Assembly: GCF_033542235.1 (NCBI RefSeq)
Contig: NZ_JAWRCU010000008.1
Span: 222,475 to 286,474, forward strand
Source: JAWRCU01 sp033542235
GTDB lineage: Bacteria > Pseudomonadota > Alphaproteobacteria > Rhizobiales > Rhizobiaceae
Direction of reading: 5' to 3'
Length of the DNA stretch: 64,000 bases
In this document: one piece after another, positions 6,399 through 13,955 of the stretch
Layout: each line of letters starts with the position of its first letter
Position numbering within the stretch: position 1 is the first letter of the stretch
The notes under the pieces: model-generated
What the model was told of the DNA's origin: nothing
Database searches by the model: none
Seen by the model: only the letters and a program-made list of their open reading frames with translations
Made by a program: the position numbers and the translations under genes

Positions 6399-7808
6399 AT
6401 GAGCGTCAAACCCGTACATATCATCGGCGGCGGTCTCGCAGGGTCCGAAGCGGCCTGGCAAGCGGCCGAAGCAGGCGTGCCCGTGGTGCTCCACGAAATG
6501 CGGCCCGTGCGGGGTACCGAAGCTCACAAGACCAGTGGGCTCGCCGAGCTCGTCTGCTCCAACTCCTTCCGTTCCGATGACGCTGAGACCAATGCGGTCG
6601 GGCTGCTGCATGCCGAGATGCGGCTGGCCGGTTCGCTGATCATGAATTCGGGCGACCGGAACCAGGTGCCGGCGGGCGGCGCGCTCGCCGTCGACCGCGA
6701 CGGCTTTTCGGCCGCAGTGACCGCCCGCATCGAGGAGCACCCTTTGATCACCGTCATGCGCGAGGAGGTCACCGGCCTTCCGCCCGCGGAATGGGATCAG
6801 GTGATCGTCGCCTCGGGTCCCCTCACCTCTCCGTCACTCGCCGAAGCGATCGCTGCGAAGACAGGCACGGACGCGCTCGCTTTCTTTGACGCGATCGCGC
6901 CGATCGTGCATTTCGACACGATCGACATGGATATCTGCTGGTTCCAGTCGCGCTACGACAAGGTTGGGCCTGGCGGCACAGGCAAGGACTACATCAACTG
7001 CCCCATGGATAAGGCCCAATACGAAGGCTTCGTCCACGCGCTGCTCGAAGCGCCTAAGACCGAATTCAAGGAATGGGAAGGCACGCCCTATTTCGACGGC
7101 TGCCTGCCGATCGAGGTGATGGCAGAACGCGGCCCCGAGACCTTGCGGCACGGACCGATGAAGCCGATGGGGCTCACCAACGCACACAATCCCTCGGTCA
7201 AACCATATGCTGTGGTGCAACTGCGCCAGGACAACGCTCTCGGCACGCTTTACAACATGGTCGGCTTCCAGACGAAGCTGAAACATGCCGAGCAGGTGCG
7301 TATCTTCCGCACGATTCCGGGATTGGCGAATGCCGAGTTCGCTCGGCTCGGCGGCCTGCACCGCAACACCTACATCAATTCGCCGGTCCTGCTGGATCGG
7401 TCCCTGCAATTGAAGGCTCGTCCCGGGTTGCGCTTCGCCGGCCAGATCACAGGCTGTGAAGGCTATGTGGAGAGCGCCGCGATCGGGTTGCTGGCCGGCC
7501 GCTTTGCGGCTGCCGAACGGCTGGGCCGCTCAGTCGAGCTGCCCCCGGCGACCACCGCCTTCGGCGCGCTGTTGAGCCACATCACCGGCGGCCACATCGT
7601 CTCGGACGATGAGCCTGGCAAGCGCTCCTTCCAGCCGATGAACGTGAACTTCGGCCTCTTCCAGCCGATCGAGGCGCCGAAGACTGCCGGCAAGAGGTTG
7701 CGCGGCAAGGAAAAGTCGCTCGCCAAGAAGCGGGCGATGACGGCGCGTGCGCTGGCGGACTGCCGCGCCTGGCTAGGTATCGCGGCGGCCGCACAGGCGG
7801 CCGAATAA
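6399..7808 (+). CDS. trmFO: TrmFO, folate/FAD-dependent tRNA (uracil-54-C5)-methyltransferase
   Basis: The 469-residue enzyme makes ribothymidine at tRNA position 54 using methylenetetrahydrofolate and FADH2. The N-terminal FAD-binding motif is VHIIGGGLAGSEAAW (residues 6-20), followed by the family signature HKTSGLAELVCSNSFRSD; the region GYVESAAIGLLAGRFAA near the C-terminal third is also typical. The ATG at 6399 is chosen because homologues start a few residues before the GGGLAG motif. The open frame extends upstream to 6312, but that part is the translated short-unit repeat. Length fits the family (about 440-480). The C-terminal end is Ala-rich. Confidence 0.96.
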   Translation: MSVKPVHIIGGGLAGSEAAWQAAEAGVPVVLHEMRPVRGTEAHKTSGLAELVCSNSFRSDDAETNAVGLLHAEMRLAGSLIMNSGDRNQVPAGGALAVDRDGFSAAVTARIEEHPLITVMREEVTGLPPAEWDQVIVASGPLTSPSLAEAIAAKTGTDALAFFDAIAPIVHFDTIDMDICWFQSRYDKVGPGGTGKDYINCPMDKAQYEGFVHALLEAPKTEFKEWEGTPYFDGCLPIEVMAERGPETLRHGPMKPMGLTNAHNPSVKPYAVVQLRQDNALGTLYNMVGFQTKLKHAEQVRIFRTIPGLANAEFARLGGLHRNTYINSPVLLDRSLQLKARPGLRFAGQITGCEGYVESAAIGLLAGRFAAAERLGRSVELPPATTAFGALLSHITGGHIVSDDEPGKRSFQPMNVNFGLFQPIEAPKTAGKRLRGKEKSLAKKRAMTARALADCRAWLGIAAAAQAAE

Positions 7809-7870
7809 CAACCAGAGGTTTACCGCCTGCCCCAGAGGCCATAGTCTGTGCCCCGGCACGGGGGGTACAG

Positions 7871-8416
7871 ATGTCTCAGCTGCGATTCTGCTTTCTTGTC
7901 GCGGTTTCAGCTTTGATGGCGGGCTGCGGAGCCCCCGAAAAGCTCCAATCGTTTGGCGACCGCAACTACATGCGTTATGCGACGGGGAAACCTTACGCGC
8001 AGATCGCTTCTCAAACGCAGATGACGCTCGAGGGCCTGGGAGGCGCCACTGTCTACGGGCCGATGATTGGTCAGTCTCGCCTGGCAAGTGGCGATACGAT
8101 TTATAGGCACATCGACAACGTGGAATCGATGAGCACGAATGTCGATGCCGGGTTCATCATGCAGAAGGAAAACGTCGCTTCCCGTTATCGACTGGCCTAT
8201 TTCCGCGTCGCTCCCGACGGGATTGTAAAGGATTGGGCGACGGGCACCTTGCCGGGTGAGCGTCTTGGATGCATCTGGTATGCCGGCGGTTTCGTGCGGC
8301 AATGCAGCAGCGACACGCAACGTCTACAGAGCCTTGCCGTCTACGATTCCTTGGTGCGCACCTCCACTCAGCAGCTCTTGTCCTCCTGGGGCACTCCCGT
8401 CGCAGATGCGCAATAG
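7871..8416 (+). CDS. Putative lipoprotein of unknown function
   Basis: A 181-residue protein with an N-terminal signal peptide ending in lipobox LMAGC (lipidated Cys19), so it is probably anchored to a membrane. I do not recognise the mature domain. It contains Cys residues in GCIWYAGG and VRQCSS that could form a disulfide. It lies 62 bases after trmFO on the same strand and converges on the phytoene/squalene synthase-like gene. The start ATG follows GGGGGG five bases upstream. Confidence 0.7.
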   Translation: MSQLRFCFLVAVSALMAGCGAPEKLQSFGDRNYMRYATGKPYAQIASQTQMTLEGLGGATVYGPMIGQSRLASGDTIYRHIDNVESMSTNVDAGFIMQKENVASRYRLAYFRVAPDGIVKDWATGTLPGERLGCIWYAGGFVRQCSSDTQRLQSLAVYDSLVRTSTQQLLSSWGTPVADAQ

Positions 8417-8460
8417 ACATGATCTGACCAGAAGGTCAGGGCAGCAGGAGCATGCCGGTG

Positions 8461-9294
8461 TCACCAGCCGCGCCTGGCGTCTTTGAACAGAAGCCAGTGC
8501 CGGCGCCACTCCGACAAGGTCGCAACCGTACGCAGCGGTGATGACCCGGGCCCTTCCATGCGGTCGAGATAGGCGCCGGACAACGCGGCAGATAGAAACG
8601 CCGGGCGCAGTGAGTGAGGCAACTCGCGAACGCCGTGCTGGAAGGCGCCTAGATGCTCGCGCGCCAGTGCGATCATTGCCGCAACTGCCCGTTCCGCACC
8701 CGGACCGCCGTCTCCGGCAACGAATTCTTCCGGTGTCGTCCCGGCAGCAGCGAGGATATCCTTCGGTACGAAGCACTGTCCGCGTGCGCGGTGCTGCGGC
8801 AAGAGCCGCAGCAGGCCCGTAATCGCCTGCGTGCAACCGGCATGGCCGGCCGCGTCCGCTCCTCGCGCCGCGGCCTGCGGATCCAGCACCAGCGCCGCAA
8901 GCTGGATCAGGGCCGATGCGGTCTCGCCGCAATAACCTTCGAGTGCGTTGCGATCGGGCATCGGATCGTCATAGAGGTCGAAGACGCGCGCCTCGAGATA
9001 ATCCTCGAATGTCTTGCGCGGTAATCGGTACCGGCGGATCGCTTCGAGCAGGGCCTCGGCCAGAGGATGTCCTTGCGCTTCGTCGTTGGCGATTGCATCG
9101 CGCCACCATTGCAGCCGGATCTCGCCCGGCAACGGCTCGCGGATGCGATCGCGCACAGCGGCGATTTCGACGTTGAAGGCGTAGAGGGCGAACAGCGCGG
9201 CGCGCTTGTCCTGCGGTGCATAGAGGACCGAAAGATAGCGGTCACGGTCGGCGGAGCGGACTGACTCCATTGCCTGCGTCTCGGCGGGAGTCAC
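8461..9294 (-). CDS. Squalene/phytoene synthase-fold protein, NDUFAF6-like
   Basis: A 277-residue protein of the trans-isoprenyl synthase head-to-head fold: conserved ADRDRYLSVLYAP near the start, RDRIREPLPGEIRLQWWRDAI, and GYCGETASALIQLAA. The second Asp-rich motif of true squalene/phytoene synthases (DxxxD) is absent; the matching helix reads ACTQAITGLLRLLPQ. This is the pattern of the mitochondrial complex I assembly factor NDUFAF6, so a role in respiratory complex assembly is more likely than terpene synthesis (inference). GTG at 9294 is chosen because GGAAG lies seven bases before it. The longer frame to 9360 only translates the neighbouring palindromic repeat. It lies downstream of the NDUFAF3-like gene. 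Confidence 0.75.
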   Translation of the reverse strand: MTPAETQAMESVRSADRDRYLSVLYAPQDKRAALFALYAFNVEIAAVRDRIREPLPGEIRLQWWRDAIANDEAQGHPLAEALLEAIRRYRLPRKTFEDYLEARVFDLYDDPMPDRNALEGYCGETASALIQLAALVLDPQAAARGADAAGHAGCTQAITGLLRLLPQHRARGQCFVPKDILAAAGTTPEEFVAGDGGPGAERAVAAMIALAREHLGAFQHGVRELPHSLRPAFLSAALSGAYLDRMEGPGSSPLRTVATLSEWRRHWLLFKDARRGW

Positions 9295-9336
9295 GGCCGA
9301 CTTCCAGAATAATTGGAAGAGTTGGCACTCTGTCGC

Positions 9337-9492
9337 GCCCCCCTCTGTCCTGCCGGACATCTCCCCCGCAAGGGGGGAGATTGGCCGTCATCGATGGTTT
9401 CGCCAATCTCCGGCATCCGCGATTGGCGAAACCAAAGCGGAAGTCCGATCTCCCCCCCTGCGGGGGAGATGTCCGGCAGGACAGAGGGGGGC
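9337..9492. repeat. RIME-like mosaic palindrome, copy A
   Basis: The 156-bp element has terminal inverted arms: CCCCCCTCTGTCCTGCCGGA at the left and its complement at the right. An inner inverted repeat (TTTCGCCAATC / GATTGGCGAAA) completes it. It fills the gap between the NDUFAF6- and NDUFAF3-like genes. Four relatives occur in this window. Confidence 0.85.
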
Positions 9493-9528
9493 ACCGTAGA
9501 GCGCAACGTTCCCGACCGATCGTAACCG

Positions 9529-9918
9529 CTACTCGACCGCAATCAGCGCTGCGGCGACAGCCCTGTCTTCGGCAAGCAGGACGTTGAACGTGCGCACCGC
9601 AGCGCCCGTCGACATCGGATCAGCAGAAATCCGCGCAGTGCGAAATGCTTCCCTGAGCGGCTTCGGGATGGGCCGCAATTCTTTGCCGCAGCCGACAAGC
9701 AGGATCTCGATCTGATCGGCCTCGGCGAAGATACGATCGAAATCGTCGACGACAAGTGCCGCCGGGTCGTTCGGTTCCCAGCCATAGATGCCGGAGGGCA
9801 GGCAAAGGAGCGAGCCGCGATGCGACATGTCGGCGAAGCGGAAGCCGCCATTGCCGTAGGCCTCGATCGGCGCACGTCCAGGGAAGTGCGCCTCTCGCAT
9901 CACGATGCCCTTGCCCAC
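9529..9918 (-). CDS. Mth938-like (NDUFAF3 family) protein
   Basis: A 129-residue protein of the Mth938/DUF498 fold. The hallmarks are the N-terminal block AHFPGRAPIEAYGNGGFRFADMSHRGSL, here at residues 10-37, and the central strand ILLVGCGKELRPIP. The human relative NDUFAF3 assembles respiratory complex I; the bacterial role is not established. The stop of secDF lies two bases before the chosen GTG start, so translation is probably coupled. GTG at 9903 or ATG at 9900 are alternatives. In many Rhizobiales this gene lies between secDF and the squalene synthase-like gene, as here. Confidence 0.85.
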   Translation of the reverse strand: MGKGIVMREAHFPGRAPIEAYGNGGFRFADMSHRGSLLCLPSGIYGWEPNDPAALVVDDFDRIFAEADQIEILLVGCGKELRPIPKPLREAFRTARISADPMSTGAAVRTFNVLLAEDRAVAAALIAVE

Positions 9919-9920
9919 CC

Positions 9921-12473
9921 TTATGTCGCCAGGGCCTTGCTGGAGGGCGCCGGCTTCTCCTCATCCACCGCCTGGCCGGGCCTCAGCTTGAACAGGATCA
10001 GGAGCGGCGCAGCGATGAAGATTGACGAGTACGTGCCGAAGACGACGCCGAACAGCATTGCCAGCGTGAACGAACGGATCACCTCCCCACCGAACAATAC
10101 CAGGGCAAGCAGCGCAAGGATCGTCGTCACCGAGGTGAGCGTTGTTCTCGACAGCGTTTCGTTGACCGCGTTGTTCAGGAGCTGCGGCAGCGGCATCTTC
10201 TTGTATTTTCGCAGATCCTCGCGAACTCGGTCGTAGACCACGATCGTGTCGTTGAGCGAGTAGCCAATGATCGTCAGGATTGCGGCGATGGATGACTGGT
10301 TGAATTCAATGCCGCTTATTACGAAGAAGCCGATCGTCATGACCACGTCGTGCACCGTGGCCACGATCGCGCCCACGGCAAACTGCCATTCGAAACGGAA
10401 CCACACATAGAACAGGATACCGACGAGCGCGATCAGCATTCCGATCGTGCCCTGCCGCGCAAGCTCACTTGAAACCGTAGGGCCGACGACCTCCACGCGA
10501 CGGAAATCATACTGATTCTGCAGTTCGTCGCGGACCTTGGTGACGACCGATTGCTCCGCGTTCTCGCCGGCCTCCTGCGTGGCAACACGGATCAGTACGT
10601 CCGTCGGATCGCCGAACTGCTGGACCTGCACTTCGCCGATGTTGAGTTGCGACAATCTTGCGCGGATATCGCCAATGTCGGCTGGCTGCCCGCCTTTGGA
10701 CTGAACCTCGATCAGCGAACCGCCCTTGAAGTCGACGCCATAGTTCATGTCGACCGTCATGAACAGAACGACCGAAGCTATCGACAGAACAGTCGACAGT
10801 GCGAACGTCCAGCGGCGCATTCCCATGAAGGGAATTTTCGTGCCGGGAGGTATGAAGGTTACGGGGGCGCGCGGCAACTCTTTCGGACGGCTGTAGCGCA
10901 ACCAGGTCGCAACGAGCAGCCGCGTAAAGGTGAAGGCGGTGAAGACCGTCGTCAGGATGCCGATGGCGAAGGTGACGGCAAACCCCTTTACGGCGCCCGA
11001 GCCAAGGTAGAACAGAACGACGGTCGCAATGAACGAGGTCACGTTCGAATCAACGATGGTGTTCAAGGCGCGCGAAAAGCCCAGATCCATCGCCTGGATC
11101 ACCGAACGCCCGTTTCGTCGTTCCTCACGGATACGTTCATAGATCAGCACGTTGGAATCGACCGCCATGCCGATCGTCAGCACGATACCGGCGATACCAG
11201 GCAGGGTGAGCGTCGCGCCGATCAGCGAAAGAGCCGCAATGATCATCGCGACGTGCGCGGCGAGCGCGATGTTGGCCAGGAAGCCGAGAAAGCCGTAGGC
11301 TACAAACATGAAGCCGACGACGAGAATGCTGCCGATGATACCGGCAACCTTGCCTGCATGAATGGAGTCCTGGCCGAGGCCGGGACCGACCGTCCGCTCC
11401 TCGATAACAGTCAGGGTCGCCGGCAGCGCGCCGGCTCTCAGAAGCACGGCGAGATCATTGGCGCTCTGCGGCGTGAAATGGCCGGAGATCTGTCCGCTGC
11501 CGCCAAGGATGGGCTCGCGGATCTGCGGGGCAGAGATCACCTGGTTGTCGAGAATGATGGCGAATAGCCGGCCGACATTCTCTTGCGTCGCCTGCCCGAA
11601 GCGCTGCGCGCCCTTGCCGTCGAAGCGGAAGGAGACAACGGGCTCGCTGGTGCGCTGATCGAAGGTCGCCTGGGCGTCGACGAGGTTCTCGCCTGAGACG
11701 ATGACGCGGTTCTCGATGAGATACGGCACCGGCGGATCGTCGGTCGAATACATCACTGTCGAGCCTGCAGGCGGGCGGCCCCTGATGGCGTCCTGGACCG
11801 GCACGGACTGATCGACCATCTGGAAGGTCAGCTTCGCGGTCTGGCCGAGAATCTCCTTGAGGCGCTGTGGATCCTGAAGGCCCGGCACCTGTACAAGGAT
11901 ACGGTCGTTGCCTTGACGCTGAATGATCGGTTCGGTCGTGCCGAGTTCGTTGACGCGTCGTCCGACAACTTCGATGGACTGCGTTACAGCGGTGCTGACG
12001 CGATAGTCGATCCCCTGGTCGGTAAGCGTATATTTCAGGACCCCCGGCTCCGGCTCCTCCAGGCTCAGCTCATGCACCGTTGTCGTGCCGAACACGCCAG
12101 CCGACACAGGGGCGAGAAGGTCCTTGAGCGCATCCTTTGCCTTCTCGATGTCGACAGCGTCACGGATGCGGACCTGCACTGTGCGGCCACTTGCAGCCAG
12201 GCCGGTATAGCCTACCTTGGCGTCGCGCAGCTTGGTCCGGATTTCATCGCGCGTGGCGTTCAGCCGCTCGTTGATGAGATCCTGTCGCGCCACCTCGAGC
12301 AGGATATGCGACCCGCCCTGCAGATCGAGGCCGAGCGTCATCTGTTTCTTCGGCACCCAGGACGGCCAGGTGGCGAGAACATGCTGCGGGATCAGGTTCG
12401 GTAAGGCGAACAGAACACTGAGCGCGACCACGACCCAGACGGCTATGGCTTTCCAGCGCGAAAAATAGAGCAT
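9921..12473 (-). CDS. secDF: SecDF fusion, protein translocase accessory subunit
   Basis: An 850-residue RND-family membrane protein joining SecD and SecF in one chain. The SecD half has LGLDLQGGSH near residue 48, a large periplasmic domain, and the membrane block from about 355 (AGKVAGIIGS). The SecF half begins with NYGVDFKGGS near 575 and has five further helices. It uses the proton gradient to drive release of proteins exported through SecYEG. The charged C-terminus (DEEKPAPSSK) is probably cytoplasmic. It follows yajC, its known partner, at 47 bases and is followed by the NDUFAF3-like gene, forming one minus-strand operon. Confidence 0.97.
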   Translation of the reverse strand: MLYFSRWKAIAVWVVVALSVLFALPNLIPQHVLATWPSWVPKKQMTLGLDLQGGSHILLEVARQDLINERLNATRDEIRTKLRDAKVGYTGLAASGRTVQVRIRDAVDIEKAKDALKDLLAPVSAGVFGTTTVHELSLEEPEPGVLKYTLTDQGIDYRVSTAVTQSIEVVGRRVNELGTTEPIIQRQGNDRILVQVPGLQDPQRLKEILGQTAKLTFQMVDQSVPVQDAIRGRPPAGSTVMYSTDDPPVPYLIENRVIVSGENLVDAQATFDQRTSEPVVSFRFDGKGAQRFGQATQENVGRLFAIILDNQVISAPQIREPILGGSGQISGHFTPQSANDLAVLLRAGALPATLTVIEERTVGPGLGQDSIHAGKVAGIIGSILVVGFMFVAYGFLGFLANIALAAHVAMIIAALSLIGATLTLPGIAGIVLTIGMAVDSNVLIYERIREERRNGRSVIQAMDLGFSRALNTIVDSNVTSFIATVVLFYLGSGAVKGFAVTFAIGILTTVFTAFTFTRLLVATWLRYSRPKELPRAPVTFIPPGTKIPFMGMRRWTFALSTVLSIASVVLFMTVDMNYGVDFKGGSLIEVQSKGGQPADIGDIRARLSQLNIGEVQVQQFGDPTDVLIRVATQEAGENAEQSVVTKVRDELQNQYDFRRVEVVGPTVSSELARQGTIGMLIALVGILFYVWFRFEWQFAVGAIVATVHDVVMTIGFFVISGIEFNQSSIAAILTIIGYSLNDTIVVYDRVREDLRKYKKMPLPQLLNNAVNETLSRTTLTSVTTILALLALVLFGGEVIRSFTLAMLFGVVFGTYSSIFIAAPLLILFKLRPGQAVDEEKPAPSSKALAT

Positions 12474-12520
12474 GTGCGTCTTTCAGGTCAGGCGGCCGAC
12501 TCCGGGCGCCGCGAATCCGT

Positions 12521-12859
12521 CTACTTCTTGGCGTTCTGGTTGGCGACCGGTTCGCCCTTAACCCGAACCTCCGAAAGGGTCGAGCGCAGAGCCGTCACCT
12601 TGGTTCCACCACCAAGGTCGATTTCGAGCTCGGTCTCGTTGATCACCTTGGTCACTTTGCCGATAAAGCCGCCGCCGGTTACGACCGTATCGCCGCGGCG
12701 GACAGCCGCCAGCATCTCGGTCCGCTTCTTCAGCTGCTGCCGCTGCGGCCGGATGATCAGAAAATACATGATTACGAAAATCAGGACAAACGGCAAAATG
12801 CTGATGAAAATGTCCGGGGTCGCTCCCGTCGTCTGCGCATAGGCCGGCGTCACCAACAT
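12521..12859 (-). CDS. yajC: YajC, preprotein translocase subunit
   Basis: A 112-residue protein with one membrane helix (FISILPFVLIFVIMYFLI, about residues 14-31). The family motif RPQRQQLKKR follows, then a small cytoplasmic beta domain with DTVVTGGGFIGKV. It forms the SecDF-YajC complex. The ATG at 12859 is chosen because GGGGAG stands about eight bases upstream; longer frames add non-homologous residues. First gene of the yajC-secDF operon. Confidence 0.95.
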   Translation of the reverse strand: MLVTPAYAQTTGATPDIFISILPFVLIFVIMYFLIIRPQRQQLKKRTEMLAAVRRGDTVVTGGGFIGKVTKVINETELEIDLGGGTKVTALRSTLSEVRVKGEPVANQNAKK

Positions 12860-13030
12860 CAACAAAGCTCCCCATTCGGATCGAAAAACGGGCCGCAAGG
12901 GGCCCGCAAAGTTGCGCGGAATATAGTCATTAGGGGGTCCATTGCAACCGCTCAAACCAGGGACGGCCGCGCTTTTCGGCCTTCTTCCAGCGTGTTAGAG
13001 CGATCGCCCAACGGAAGCGATGCCGAGATC

Positions 13031-13906
13031 ATGACTGAAAAGACCATTGAAACCCTGTCGGAAAAACTCGACCAGCTGATCGCAGCCGTGTCACGCCTTG
13101 CGCCAGAGAGGCCGCCCGGGACCGATATTGCCGTCGCCGATTGCTTTGTCTGGGTGCCCGAACCGGGCTTTCTCGAGCCAGTGCAGCGTGTCAACCGCGT
13201 CGATATCGGGCTGATCCGCGGCGTCGACCGCGTGCGAGACATCCTGCTCGACAACACCCAGCGCTTCGCGGCCGGGCTTCCGGCAAACAACGCGCTTCTG
13301 TGGGGCGCGCGCGGGATGGGCAAATCGTCGCTGGTCAAGGCGGTGCATGCCACCATCAATGCTGATACACGCCGGCAGTCCCCCCTCAAGCTGATCGAGA
13401 TCCATCGCGAGGACATCGACACGCTGCCGAAGCTGATGGCGATCCTGAAGGCCGCACAGTTCAGCTTCATCCTGTTCTGCGACGACCTTTCCTTCGACCA
13501 CGACGACACGTCTTACAAATCGTTGAAGGCGGCACTCGAGGGAGGCGTCGAAGGACGGCCGGCGAACGTGATATTCTACGCGACCTCGAACCGCCGCCAC
13601 CTTCTACCCCGCGACATGATCGAGAACGAGCGCTCGACGGCCATCAATCCGTCCGAAGCGGTCGAGGAAAAGGTCTCGCTGTCGGACCGCTTCGGCCTGT
13701 GGCTCGGCTTCCATAAGTGCTCGCAGGACGAATACCTCGACATGGTAGCCGCCTATGTCGCCTATCATGAACTGAGGATCGACACGGAGACGCTACACGC
13801 CGAAGCGCTCGAATGGGCAACGACGCGCGGCAGCCGCTCCGGTCGCGTCGCCTTCCAATTCATCCAGGACCTCGCCGGGAGGTTGGGGCAGAAACTCAAG
13901 GATTAA
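13031..13906 (+). CDS. DUF815 family AAA-type ATPase
   Basis: A 291-residue ATPase of the DUF815 family. Walker A is GARGMGKSS at residues 98-106; Walker B is the FILFCDD strand. A further region, FYATSNRRHLLPRDM, matches the sensor strand, and SLSDRFGLWLGF is typical of the family. No substrate is known; the family is widespread in alphaproteobacteria beside secretion and envelope genes. A GTG at 12992 would extend the N-terminus by 13 residues; ATG 13031 is preferred because the family begins near it. The gene stands alone on the plus strand, divergent from yajC and convergent with the NlpD-like gene. Confidence 0.85.
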   Translation: MTEKTIETLSEKLDQLIAAVSRLAPERPPGTDIAVADCFVWVPEPGFLEPVQRVNRVDIGLIRGVDRVRDILLDNTQRFAAGLPANNALLWGARGMGKSSLVKAVHATINADTRRQSPLKLIEIHREDIDTLPKLMAILKAAQFSFILFCDDLSFDHDDTSYKSLKAALEGGVEGRPANVIFYATSNRRHLLPRDMIENERSTAINPSEAVEEKVSLSDRFGLWLGFHKCSQDEYLDMVAAYVAYHELRIDTETLHAEALEWATTRGSRSGRVAFQFIQDLAGRLGQKLKD

Positions 13907-13935
13907 AAAAAGGCCCGCCGTGACGCGGCGGGCCT
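13904..13935 (-). terminator. Rho-independent terminator of the NlpD-like gene
   Basis: A perfect 10-bp stem (13911-13920 with 13926-13935) and seven Ts on the minus strand (13904-13910) lie 20 bases beyond the NlpD-like stop codon. On the plus strand there is no T-run, so it may only weakly stop the DUF815 transcript, whose stop codon overlaps the A-run. Confidence 0.85.
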
Positions 13936-13955
13936 GTTCAGGTTAGGGGCGGCTT

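Noticed and set aside
8461..9294. Carotenoid or hopanoid biosynthesis gene
   Set aside because: The second Asp-rich motif is missing and no crt or hpn gene is near.
9295..9360. N-terminal extension of the squalene synthase-like protein beginning MSGRTEGG
   Set aside because: The extension is the translated arm of the mosaic palindrome; the same peptide appears in other repeat copies.
10551..11567. A 338-codon plus-strand frame opposite secDF
   Set aside because: Hydrophilic His/Arg/Asp-rich mirror of SecDF; no independent support.
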